A stretch of 64,000 bases of DNA from Actinomyces sp. UMB0138 (GTDB lineage: Bacteria; Bacillota; Negativicutes; Veillonellales; Veillonellaceae), in assembly GCF_002849225.1 (NCBI RefSeq), contig NZ_PKMC01000001.1:770476-834475 (forward strand), in the 5' to 3' direction. The translations under genes and the position numbers were made by a program. Each line of letters opens with the position of its first letter. Position 1 is the stretch's first letter. Positions 56,652 through 64,000 of this stretch are shown here, one piece after another. A model generated the notes under the pieces. It was not told where the DNA came from. It saw only the letters and a list, made by a program, of their open reading frames with translations, and made no database searches.

Positions 56652-57230
56652 TTAACCGTTATCCGTCTCCTTTTGCGGCATTGGCGCGGTATCGGCGTAG
56701 TAAACGGTCGTGTCACCATAGTTCTTCTGAGTGATCAGATCTAGCCCTTCTGGAAGGGGCGGCTCACCGTCTCGCTTCGCCCTCTCTAATACCACGACGG
56801 CTGCCGGACGCAGCTTGGGAAGCAGACTTTCTAATAGTTGTCCGATCTGCTCGTTTGTCACGTCGTAGGGAGGGTCAATGAAAACTAGATCCCACATGTC
56901 CTCGTCATTTTCTAAAAACCCGGCGGCACTGGTGGGATATACCCGCGCGTTGGCTCTAAAGTCGGTAGCCCGCACGTTCTGGCGGATTAGGTCGCATGCC
57001 CGCTGAGACTTATCGACGAGGGCGGCCCTTAGAGCTCCCCTGGACAGCGCTTCTAGCCCTAACGCCCCGGTACCTGCATAGAGGTCGAGGACGGTGACCC
57101 CCGCGAGCGCGTCGTAGTGTTCTAGTTTCGAAAAGATAGCTTCCCGAACTCGCTCCGAGGTGGGGCGGGTACCTTTTTGAGGGACGGCTAGTTTGCGCCC
57201 TTTCGCGCTTCCTGCGATTATTCGGGTCAT
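56652..57230 (-). CDS. rsmD: 16S rRNA (guanine966-N2)-methyltransferase RsmD
   Basis: Methylates 16S rRNA G966 in the small subunit. The 192-residue protein has the start MTRIIAGSAKGRKL, the S-adenosylmethionine-binding VLDLYAGTGALGLEALSRGA and the catalytic FIDPPYD. It begins two bases after the recG stop, in the frequent recG-rsmD-coaD order. Confidence 0.96.
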   Translation of the reverse strand: MTRIIAGSAKGRKLAVPQKGTRPTSERVREAIFSKLEHYDALAGVTVLDLYAGTGALGLEALSRGALRAALVDKSQRACDLIRQNVRATDFRANARVYPTSAAGFLENDEDMWDLVFIDPPYDVTNEQIGQLLESLLPKLRPAAVVVLERAKRDGEPPLPEGLDLITQKNYGDTTVYYADTAPMPQKETDNG

Positions 57231-57232
57231 CG

Positions 57233-59350
57233 TTAGTTCTTCTCCAAAAATGCCATGTTCTCGAGCTGGGCCTTTATTGCAGCTGCAAGATTCGGATATT
57301 TAGCCAAGGTAGGGTCTGATTCTATTAGTACTTTGGCGTTACTTCGAGCCTCCTCAATCACATCGGTATCTTTTATCACGTCTAGGAATTTCAGTGAGCT
57401 GGTTGCTCCGGACTGGGCTGCTCCCAGCACGTTGCCGGATGAACGCAGAGAGAGGTCGTATTCAGAGAGTTTGAATCCGTCGGTTGTAGAGGCGAAGGCT
57501 TCTAGCCGCTGGCCCGCCAGTGACTGTGGCTGCGCGCCGGTAACCGCCATGCAAACGGCAGCCTTGTTTCCGCGCCCCACGCGTCCGCGTAGCTGGTGAA
57601 GCTGCGACAAGCCGAAACGGTCTGCGTCGAGGATGACCATCATAGTGGCATCGGGAACGTCTACTCCCACTTCAATCACGGTGGTGGACACTAGCAGCCC
57701 TACTTTCCCGGCAGTGAAAGATTCCATGACTGCATCTTTTTTGGGACCGGACATCTTTCCGTGCAAGCTGGCAGCCGGAATGTCCTTGAGGGAGGGATTC
57801 TGCCCCAAGTCCGCTATTGTTTGGGTAACTGAGGCTATCTCGTCGTCACTTTCAATCGACGGGCAGACTACAAAGACTCTGCCCCCCTTATTGATTTCTT
57901 CTCTGCTGCGCTGCCACAGTCGTTCCATCCACACTGAGTTCTGCTTGGGCACTACGAACGTCTGCACGGGCTTACGCCCCTTTGGAAGCTCCTTTATTGT
58001 GGTCACGTCCAGGTCGCCAAAAACGGTCATTGCGAGTGTCCTGGGTATGGGCGTGGCGGTAGTGACCAGCATGTGCGGGCTAGTCAGCGCGCTCGCGCGG
58101 ATTTTGTCGCGTTGTTCCACTCCGAAGCGGTGTTGTTCGTCCACTACTGCTAGTCCCAGGTAAGGCAGTTGCACGCCCTCGGATAGTAGGGCGTGAGTGC
58201 CCACGACTATGGCCGGTTCCGATGATGCAAGGCGGGCCAGCACTTCGCGTTTTCTTGCCGTCTTCATGTTTCCGGTCAAGAGGAACACCGGCACTCCCCC
58301 GCCGGCAGGGCCCACTAGTTCGTCCTCAGCTAGCGTCCCGAGGGTGGAACGCAATGAGGCATAATGCTGTTCTGCCAAGATCTCTGTGGGGGCAAGAAGA
58401 GCAGCTTGATAGCTATTCTCGACCGCGGTGACCATCGCCAGCAGAGCCACGATCGTCTTTCCTGATCCCACGTCACCTTGGACGAGTCTAGACATGGCCA
58501 CCCCCTGGCCCATGTCTTTATCTATCTGCTTCAGGGCATTCCTTTGTCCCTCCGTGAGAGTAAATGGCAGTGATTGCTCAAGCTTTTCCCGCAGCCCACC
58601 ACGGTGGCGCGCGCACTTGGGGGCTTTCCCAGCTCGCGACTTCGCCCTCATCTGCAAAAGCGCGGTCTGAGTCAGCATGGCCTCTTCGTAGCGCATCTGT
58701 TCCGTCGCTGCTTCCACGTCGCTATCAGTCGCGGGTAGGTGCAGCTTCTTTATGGCCTCGAAGCGGACAAATGGGGTATGGCTGCCCGGCGGAATAAGAT
58801 CCGGGTACGAGGCAGGATCTATAGTCCCCAATATCATCTTCACTGCTTCAATAATCTGTTCATTCTTCAGCTTTGCAGTGGTGTGATAAATCGGGATCGG
58901 AGTTTCCTGGTCGAATGCGGCCAGTTGCTCGTCGTCATCTAACACATAGCTCGGATAGGTCAGCTGCAACTGATTGCGGTACACGCTGACTTTCCCTGAG
59001 AAAAAGCCAGTTGCGCCCTCCTTCAAGCGGCGCTGGTGCCCGCTGAGGGCGCGCACATGCCGCCCAAAAAAAGTTAGGCCGATGGTGGAAGTACCATCAG
59101 TTACCTGCACGTTCAATATTGCCCGGCCGCTGCGGGCTTTACGAGATAGAGCCGATATCACTTTCCCGTACACTGTCACGTCCGCGCCCACTTCCAGCGT
59201 GGCCATGGCCCTCAGTTCGCCTTTGTGCTGATACCTGAACGGAAAATGCGCCAGGACCTGCCCGGCAGTTTCAATATTTAGCTTTACGAATTTCTTCACC
59301 AGGGCATCAGCGAAGATTCGGTTTAGCGGCGTCTGCGCGGTGACCGTCAC
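57233..59350 (-). CDS. recG: ATP-dependent DNA helicase RecG
   Basis: Branch-migrating helicase for stalled forks and recombination intermediates. The 705-residue protein has the N-terminal wedge/OB domain (about 50-160), helicase motif I RLVQGDVGSGKTIVALLAM (core GDVGSGKT), motif II VVDEQHRFG, motif III TTATPIPRTLAM, and motif VI QLRGRVGRG. It begins with GTG, overlapping by four bases the stop of the FakA-like gene. Confidence 0.97.
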   Translation of the reverse strand: MTVTAQTPLNRIFADALVKKFVKLNIETAGQVLAHFPFRYQHKGELRAMATLEVGADVTVYGKVISALSRKARSGRAILNVQVTDGTSTIGLTFFGRHVRALSGHQRRLKEGATGFFSGKVSVYRNQLQLTYPSYVLDDDEQLAAFDQETPIPIYHTTAKLKNEQIIEAVKMILGTIDPASYPDLIPPGSHTPFVRFEAIKKLHLPATDSDVEAATEQMRYEEAMLTQTALLQMRAKSRAGKAPKCARHRGGLREKLEQSLPFTLTEGQRNALKQIDKDMGQGVAMSRLVQGDVGSGKTIVALLAMVTAVENSYQAALLAPTEILAEQHYASLRSTLGTLAEDELVGPAGGGVPVFLLTGNMKTARKREVLARLASSEPAIVVGTHALLSEGVQLPYLGLAVVDEQHRFGVEQRDKIRASALTSPHMLVTTATPIPRTLAMTVFGDLDVTTIKELPKGRKPVQTFVVPKQNSVWMERLWQRSREEINKGGRVFVVCPSIESDDEIASVTQTIADLGQNPSLKDIPAASLHGKMSGPKKDAVMESFTAGKVGLLVSTTVIEVGVDVPDATMMVILDADRFGLSQLHQLRGRVGRGNKAAVCMAVTGAQPQSLAGQRLEAFASTTDGFKLSEYDLSLRSSGNVLGAAQSGATSSLKFLDVIKDTDVIEEARSNAKVLIESDPTLAKYPNLAAAIKAQLENMAFLEKN

Positions 59351-60780
59351 TGAATGCCTCCAATCAGGGACTGCCCTGCCTGCCCACCGTAGATTATCTG
59401 CAGGTCCGTTCCTAATGCCGCCTCATAGTTAGCGATCTCGATAGGACCGTCCTTACTGGCTGCCAAGAGGCGCAAAGGGCGGGTTGTATCCACCTGCACT
59501 TCTTCCAATTCCGAGGTCGACCATGAGGGCGGCAGGGAAGCTACCGTGTCGGCTACAACCGCCTCTAAATCCGCGAGCGAGCGGGCCTGCGGGGAACTTC
59601 CCGCTTCCAAGAAGGACAACACGTCAAGATCATTGCGCACCCCGGCCACGTGTACTCGTTCATCGTTGCGGGCCCGGCTCGCCGCAAATTCGCGGGCCCT
59701 GGCAGATCCACACAGATAGGTAACCGCGGCGGCTCCACCGGCTAGCGCGGTCAATTCTGCCCTAGCTAAAGCGTGCGTCGAGGAGGCGTTAAGCACCACC
59801 GTTGCACCCGCCTTGGCAACTTGCTGAGCGATACCGGGGGCCTCTATGCATGCCACGAACGCCATCCTTAGCTGGGTGAGCGAGTTGGGCCGGAGCTGAA
59901 TAACGTTCGAGGCAGTCTCCACCCCGCGCCGTCGTTGCAGGTAGCGGATTGTAACGTCGGCGGTTTGCACGTCAAGGGGCACTAGCGCACTGGAATGCCA
60001 TACCGCAGAGCGCATAATCGATTCGCCCAGTAGCTCCTCCGGCGCACTCCATGCCGCTTTGCCACCGTAACCATCTATCCGTGCCCGCGTATCCTGCAAC
60101 GCCTTTGGACTCACGTCAGACCAGGCAGCGCTTGTCTCAAAAATATCGAGTGAATCCGCCAGCGTAGTCTTGGCCAAGCGGGCCGCCACCGGGTCCTCCG
60201 GAAGGGTGTCAGAGCGAATATCGTCACTGTAGACCTTGGACAGTTCTGCGGCTACAACTGCTGCCAACGCTTCACCGGGATCGGCAAACTCTTCTACAGG
60301 ATAGAGCAATGTCAGCGCCAGAAGAAACACCACCTGGTCAATGCTCAAATAGTCATCGCGATCCTCGAGTGACTCGCAGATCTGCCCAATCCACGAGGGC
60401 GTAGACACATTCGCAAGCGAGTCCGTTACGCCCTCGAAAAAATGCAGTAGGAAATCCGCAAAATCCACGGGCCGTAGCACTCGCGGTAGGTTCACGCTCG
60501 CTCTCTGCATACCTGCGGCAATAGCTACCCCTAGGCGCCCTTCCGCAAAAGATGCGCAGGCGGCAGCAAATTCCGCTCCCCACCAAGACACGTCTGCTTC
60601 AGCAGGCAGTTGCGATACGGCCTCATATGCGCCTCCTAACGAAGCAACTGCCTGAGCCGTCCCCAGAGCGCGCGAAAACTCGGGCTGCTCCATCCGCTCC
60701 TTGAGTCCGCCTAACACACGCTGCCATAGCGCGCGTAAAGCCGGCCCATCGATCTGCGTCTGCCCACTTATTTGAAACAC
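59347..60780 (-). CDS. Degenerate FakA/DAK2-like protein
   Basis: A 477-residue protein in the place where DAK2-domain fatty-acid kinase (FakA/YloV) normally precedes recG. Its ends resemble that family: IDGPALRALWQRVLGGL near the N-terminus and LQIIYGGQAGQSLIGGIQ at the C-terminus (FakA proteins end with a similar YGGQ...). The middle/late part (about 305-420) shows a similar alternating fold. However, the nucleotide/Mg motif of DAK2 domains (NVFPVPDGDTGTNM) is missing, as is the SGGQTMNPST loop. Phosphotransfer is therefore unlikely; it may be a scaffold or a diverged pseudo-kinase. Divergent from rpmB. Confidence 0.65.
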   Translation of the reverse strand: MFQISGQTQIDGPALRALWQRVLGGLKERMEQPEFSRALGTAQAVASLGGAYEAVSQLPAEADVSWWGAEFAAACASFAEGRLGVAIAAGMQRASVNLPRVLRPVDFADFLLHFFEGVTDSLANVSTPSWIGQICESLEDRDDYLSIDQVVFLLALTLLYPVEEFADPGEALAAVVAAELSKVYSDDIRSDTLPEDPVAARLAKTTLADSLDIFETSAAWSDVSPKALQDTRARIDGYGGKAAWSAPEELLGESIMRSAVWHSSALVPLDVQTADVTIRYLQRRRGVETASNVIQLRPNSLTQLRMAFVACIEAPGIAQQVAKAGATVVLNASSTHALARAELTALAGGAAAVTYLCGSARAREFAASRARNDERVHVAGVRNDLDVLSFLEAGSSPQARSLADLEAVVADTVASLPPSWSTSELEEVQVDTTRPLRLLAASKDGPIEIANYEAALGTDLQIIYGGQAGQSLIGGIQ

Positions 60781-60967
60781 ACCTTAAGTATTGCAAAAGC
60801 TGGGGCCTCACGAGGGTTACATCGCACCAGAAGACACTCCGACGTGAAACAGGCGACAAATGACCGCGGAGGTTTGGAGGCAGCAGTAAAATCAGTTATT
60901 CTAGACAAGTTGCTAAAAGCTTTAGCGAACTTTTTCCACTGTCGGCCATTAATTGTAAGGAGAAACC

Positions 60968-61153
60968 GTGGCTGCTACCTGCGAAATCTGCGGCAAGGGA
61001 CCCGGCTTCGGGAAGTCCGTTTCGCACTCTCACGTGCGCACCAACCGCCGTTGGAACCCGAACATTCAGCGCGTGCGCGCCGTTGTGAACGGTACCCCGA
61101 AACGCATCAACGTATGCACCAAGTGCATCAAGTCTGATCGCGTTCCGCGCTAA
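60968..61153 (+). CDS. rpmB: 50S ribosomal protein L28, zinc-binding type
   Basis: Large-subunit protein of 61 residues. MAATCEICGKGPGFG and VCTKCIKSDRVPR supply two CxxC pairs, so this is the zinc-binding (C+) form; no paralogue lacking them is seen here. The start is GTG at 60968 with AAGGAG five bases upstream. An inverted repeat GCTAAA/TTTAGC (60912-60926) in the upstream region might be a control site. It is followed by its own terminator. Confidence 0.97.
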   Translation: MAATCEICGKGPGFGKSVSHSHVRTNRRWNPNIQRVRAVVNGTPKRINVCTKCIKSDRVPR

Positions 61154-61169
61154 GACACTTTAATATTCA

Positions 61170-61199
61170 TTTTGGGCCGCGCCTGCGTGCGGCCCAAAA
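61170..61199 (+). terminator. Terminator after rpmB
   Basis: Arms TTTTGGGCCGC / GCGGCCCAAAA around an 8-nt loop. An outer stem ACACTT/AAGTGT may extend it. Confidence 0.85.
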
Positions 61200-61241
61200 A
61201 GTGTTTAAGCTAGTTCCAATAACTCCGACTAAAGGACCAAA

Positions 61242-62243
61242 ATGGAACTAAGTGAATTCGTATCTTCCCTCCCCAAAGTGGAATTACACGTACACATCGA
61301 GGGAACTCTAGAACCCGAACTAAAATTCGCTCTGGCCGAGCGAAACGGAATAACGCTTGATCAACAAACCCCACAGCAAGTCCGTGACTCCTACGATTTC
61401 ACCGACTTGCCGTCATTCTTAGCCGCCTATTACGACGGCATGGACGTCCTGCGCACCGAAGCAGACTTTTATGACCTCGCCACCGCCTACCTAACCAAGG
61501 CAGCTTCCCAGAATGTTCGCTACGTGGAAATGTTCTTTGACCCGCAGGCACACACCAGCCGCGGAATTTCTTTCCACACCGTAATCAGTGGCATCCGCCG
61601 CGCACAGATAGACGCTGAAGCAAACCTGGGCATCGTAAGCACCTTGATTATGTGTTTTCTTCGGGATTTCCAACCCGAATATGCCATGGCGACCCTGCTG
61701 GAATCCCTACCCTACGCGCACTGGATCATGGGGGTCGGACTGGATTCTGACGAAAACGGCAATCCTCCGGCAAACTTTGAGGCCGTCTTTGCCCGCGCCC
61801 GCAAAGACGGTTACCTGCTTACCTGCCACTGCGATGTGGACATCCCTCACTCCATTGAACACATTGGCCAGGCTATTAACCAGATTGGGACTGCCAGGAT
61901 CGACCACGGCACCAACATTGTCGAAGACGAATCGCTCGTAAAATACGTTGCCAAGGCCGGTATTGGCCTTACCTCCTGCCCCATCTCTAATTCTTGGATT
62001 TCAGAGGGCGGAAAGGTTGCCGAGATCAAACAGCTAGTAGGTCAGGGCGTGCGCGTAAGCATCAATTCAGACGACCCGGCATACTTCGGCGGTTACATCG
62101 GGGAAAACTTCCAATACCTCTTGGAGGCAGGGGTTGACAAGCAGTTCCTGATCGAGCGTTGTAAGGATGCCGTAGCAATGTCGTGGGCCTCCCCTACCTT
62201 GAAGCGGCAGCTTCTACAGGAGATAGCTGAGCTGGAGTATTAG
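61242..62243 (+). CDS. Adenosine/adenine deaminase family protein, probably adenine deaminase
   Basis: Zinc hydrolase of purine salvage, 333 residues. HVHIEGTLEPEL near the N-terminus provides the HxH metal ligands. CHCDVDIPHSIEH supplies a third His and ARIDHGTNI the catalytic His; NSDDPAYFGGYIGEN supplies the metal Asp. SDDPAYFGGY is the form found in adenine deaminases (Aah1/Ade type), whereas adenosine deaminases usually read DDP followed by different residues, so adenine to hypoxanthine is the better guess. Missing a typical HAGE motif (CHCD here) is unusual. Its stop overlaps the convergent DoxX-like gene. Confidence 0.85.
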   Translation: MELSEFVSSLPKVELHVHIEGTLEPELKFALAERNGITLDQQTPQQVRDSYDFTDLPSFLAAYYDGMDVLRTEADFYDLATAYLTKAASQNVRYVEMFFDPQAHTSRGISFHTVISGIRRAQIDAEANLGIVSTLIMCFLRDFQPEYAMATLLESLPYAHWIMGVGLDSDENGNPPANFEAVFARARKDGYLLTCHCDVDIPHSIEHIGQAINQIGTARIDHGTNIVEDESLVKYVAKAGIGLTSCPISNSWISEGGKVAEIKQLVGQGVRVSINSDDPAYFGGYIGENFQYLLEAGVDKQFLIERCKDAVAMSWASPTLKRQLLQEIAELEY

Positions 62244-62593
62244 TTTCCCTTGTAGGCTTCCAAGGCAGCCTTGATCATGGGGATCTGCAGTGGCAGCCGC
62301 CCGATAGAGATCACTTGCTTCTGCCAAGGTTCGTTGCGCCAGTCCCAAGCCATCTGGAAGTTTGCCGGCCATACGCCCGCAAGCACCCCGGCTGACAAAA
62401 GACCGGCAGCCTTGCGAGTCTTTGGATGCATGAGTCCAGCAGCGCAGGCTAGCTCCAAGACGCCAGAGGCGTAAGTCCAGAATCGTTTATCACCGGGAAT
62501 GAAATCCGGGATAATACCATCAAATACTTCCGGTTTTACGAAATGCATGGTGCCTACTGGGATAAAAACAAACGGTAAATGACTAGCCTTCAT
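62240..62593 (-). CDS. DoxX-like membrane protein
   Basis: Small membrane protein of 117 residues with four hydrophobic helices, resembling the DoxX/DoxD family (FVFIPVGTMHFVKPEVFDGIIP; core GTMHFVKPEVFDGIIP; later GVLELACAAGLM). Function is not known for this subgroup. The ATG at 62593 is chosen; a TTG at 62614 is possible. There is no ribosome binding site, and a TATAAA box lies about 10 bases upstream, so the mRNA may be leaderless. Convergent with the deaminase gene with overlapping stop codons. Confidence 0.78.
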   Translation of the reverse strand: MKASHLPFVFIPVGTMHFVKPEVFDGIIPDFIPGDKRFWTYASGVLELACAAGLMHPKTRKAAGLLSAGVLAGVWPANFQMAWDWRNEPWQKQVISIGRLPLQIPMIKAALEAYKGN

Positions 62594-62621
62594 GGCAGAT
62601 ATTTTATACCCCAACGTACAA

Positions 62622-62652
62622 AAAAGCGGTGAGGCAAGGCCTCACCGCTTTT
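62622..62652. terminator. Terminator after the alkaline phosphatase gene
   Basis: Perfect 14-bp arms AAAAGCGGTGAGGC / GCCTCACCGCTTTT with a 3-nt loop. On the minus strand a run of six Ts follows, ending the phosphatase transcript just before the DoxX-like promoter. Confidence 0.92.
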
Positions 62653-62667
62653 GTGTTCTAGTAGCAG

Positions 62668-64000
62668 TTACATATTCTTCTTATACCGCATTGCGCCTAC
62701 ACCTGCGGCAACAGCCCCACCAGCAATCAGTAGCAGCGAGATGGCAGGCACGCCGGTACGTGCCAGAGAACTTGTGGAGGAGTTCCCCGCCTTACCAGAG
62801 GCGGCAGTGGTCTTACCCTTGTCACCTTCCGCCGGCTTAGATTCCGTAGAGTGGTCCTTGTCGGAGCCAGGCTCTGCGCTCGGCTCAGTAGGCTCAGTAG
62901 GCTCAGTAGGCTGACTCGGTTCAGAGGGCTTCGCATCCTTGTTTTCTGGGAGTGCATTCAGCACAGTGAAGAACAGGTCTGTCTGGTCAGTGCGTCCGAT
63001 AACGTTCTGGGCGCCGGGACCAGAAGCTGCAATTCGCAACTGGGAGCCGGTGTGGTTTTGTCCGCCCAGAGCGTCCTCACCATTGGTAGGCGCGTTGGCG
63101 TAGTTGATTACCATCGGAGCACCATCAGCAGTTAGCAGCCTCGTGGTTAGACCCGCGGTGCGGTCTTGGTCGCTAGTGATCTGGCTGGTGTGTGCGTGAT
63201 CTGCAGTGGCAACGATCAAGGTGGGTTCGCCCGACTGGCTTACCCACTTCTGGGCAGCCTGAATAGCCTGGTCCAGATCGTCCAGTTCACCAATCTGCCC
63301 ACAAGCATCCGCATCGTGGTCGGACTTGTCGATCGAGGCGCCCTCTACCTGCATGAAGAAGCCGTTCTTATTCTGCAGAAGATCCATAGCCTTAGTGGTC
63401 ATCGCCGCCAAAGTGGGCACCGAATCACTGCGCTCCGGATTTACCTGGCAGGCCTTCGCTTCGCCCTCGGCCCCATCAGCGGTAGGGGTAGTGCGCAGGA
63501 ATTGGCGTGGCATGTTACCTTCAGAGAATAGCCCCAAAACCGGAGCATCCTGGTCAGCTTTCTTTACCGACTCCAGTCCTGCCGCATCAGTGACCACGGT
63601 GTACCCGTTTGCCTTGGCATTGTCTAGCACAGACTTGCCCTTAGTCCACTGGGTAGAGCCGCCAAACTTTCCGGATACCTGCACCTTCTGGGCGAAGGCC
63701 TTCGCTCCGCCGCCCAAAGTGACATCGGCGCGCACATCAACGAGCTGCTCTGCGATGGATCCCAGTCCCCCATTCTCGCGGAACTGCTTCTTGAACTTCT
63801 CGCCCTGGCAAGCCTGCTTGTTCTTGTCCATCTCGGGGCCGTAGCACTTCCGGTTGAGGGCGTGAGTAGCAGCCCCCGCAGGAGTAGCATCTTCAATCTC
63901 GGCTGTGGAAACGTTGCCGGTCTTCATACCGCGAGCCTTCGCGTTCTCGAGAAGGTTAGGAACAGGCTTGCCCAACATGTCAACGCCAATGGCTCCGTTG
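62668..64000 (-). CDS. phoA: Alkaline phosphatase, PhoA type, cell-wall anchored (5' end outside window)
   Basis: Extracellular phosphomonoesterase, seen without its N-terminus and active-site Ser, which lie beyond 64000. The visible part is very like E. coli PhoA: GNVSTAEIEDATPA, RADVTLGGGAKAF, FMQVEGASIDKSDHDAD (metal ligands), TADHAHTSQI and HTGSQLRIAASGP. Unlike E. coli PhoA, a Pro/Thr/Glu-rich spacer follows, then a sorting signal: LARTG, a hydrophobic helix and the basic tail RYKKNM. The motif fits LAxTG recognised by class E sortases. The enzyme should release phosphate at the cell surface. Confidence 0.95.
   Translation of the reverse strand, partial: NGAIGVDMLGKPVPNLLENAKARGMKTGNVSTAEIEDATPAGAATHALNRKCYGPEMDKNKQACQGEKFKKQFRENGGLGSIAEQLVDVRADVTLGGGAKAFAQKVQVSGKFGGSTQWTKGKSVLDNAKANGYTVVTDAAGLESVKKADQDAPVLGLFSEGNMPRQFLRTTPTADGAEGEAKACQVNPERSDSVPTLAAMTTKAMDLLQNKNGFFMQVEGASIDKSDHDADACGQIGELDDLDQAIQAAQKWVSQSGEPTLIVATADHAHTSQITSDQDRTAGLTTRLLTADGAPMVINYANAPTNGEDALGGQNHTGSQLRIAASGPGAQNVIGRTDQTDLFFTVLNALPENKDAKPSEPSQPTEPTEPTEPSAEPGSDKDHSTESKPAEGDKGKTTAASGKAGNSSTSSLARTGVPAISLLLIAGGAVAAGVGAMRYKKNM
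62882..62912 (-). repeat. 9-bp tandem repeat coding for Thr-Glu-Pro
   Basis: The unit GGCTCAGTA occurs about 3.4 times in a row inside phoA; on the coding strand it encodes repeated PTE/TEP residues in the wall-spanning spacer. Such repeats can change length by slippage. Confidence 0.85.

Noticed and set aside
62882..62912. CRISPR-like or intergenic repeat array
   Set aside because: The units are 9-bp in-frame repeats inside phoA with no spacers; no CRISPR array was seen in the window.

Overview
The window is a gene-dense stretch of ordinary chromosome from a high-GC Gram-positive bacterium (Actinomycetota). The evidence is gene order: uvrC-rapZ-yvcK-whiA-gap-pgk-tpiA-secG; rne-rplU-rpmA-obg-proB-proA-nadD-rsfS; and coaD-sepIVA-yceD-rnc-fpg are all characteristic actinobacterial neighbourhoods. 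WhiA, a SepIVA-like coiled-coil protein, an adenylylatable GSI-beta glutamine synthetase and an LAxTG-type sorting signal agree with this. Moderate base composition, a cell-wall-anchored alkaline phosphatase and the cytochrome bd operon would fit a host-associated, facultatively anaerobic member of the Actinomycetaceae, but that family-level placement is inference. No insertion sequence, prophage, CRISPR array or integron was seen.

Layout. 1-9.8 kb (minus strand): a partial PiT phosphate transporter, then the block uvrC-rapZ-yvcK-whiA and gap-pgk-tpiA-secG (DNA repair, envelope/carbon regulation, lower glycolysis, protein export). 9.9-15.5 kb: an L,D-transpeptidase, glutamine synthetase, an O6-alkylguanine-DNA methyltransferase and a long-chain acyl-CoA ligase preceded by a striking three-half-site operator. 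15.5-27.4 kb: uvrA; a coupled three-gene cassette (YciI, SBF-type transporter, S33 hydrolase); terC behind a manganese-sensing yybP-ykoY riboswitch; a CtpE-like P-type ATPase, uvrB and coaE. 27.5-35.3 kb: a BCCT osmolyte transporter, a small membrane protein, an asparagine uptake/hydrolysis pair (ansP-ansA), a large coiled-coil/CAP-domain lipoprotein and tRNA-Ala(GGC).

35.3-44.3 kb (minus strand): histidine phosphatase, rsfS, nadD, proA, proB, obg, rpmA, rplU and RNase E, with an intrinsic terminator between rpmA and obg and a strongly folded leader in front of RNase E. 44.5-53.2 kb: cydABDC, directly followed by a GAF sensor histidine kinase that overlaps cydC, and a convergent NarL/DevR-type response regulator; together this looks like a respiratory-control module. 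53.2-60.8 kb (minus strand): fpg, rnc, yceD, sepIVA, coaD, rsmD, recG and a degenerate FakA/DAK2-like protein, nearly all overlapping or abutting. 61-64 kb: rpmB (zinc-type L28), an adenine-deaminase-type enzyme, a DoxX-like protein and the 3' part of a surface-anchored alkaline phosphatase.

Most points of interest are regulatory or architectural rather than a new gene system: the Mn riboswitch whose P1 strand can alternatively mask the terC ribosome binding site, the triple half-site in front of the acyl-CoA ligase, the FakA-like protein lacking the DAK2 kinase motif, the CAP lipoprotein with two long coiled coils, and a Thr/Ala-rich insertion in CydA. I found no wholly unknown multi-gene system.
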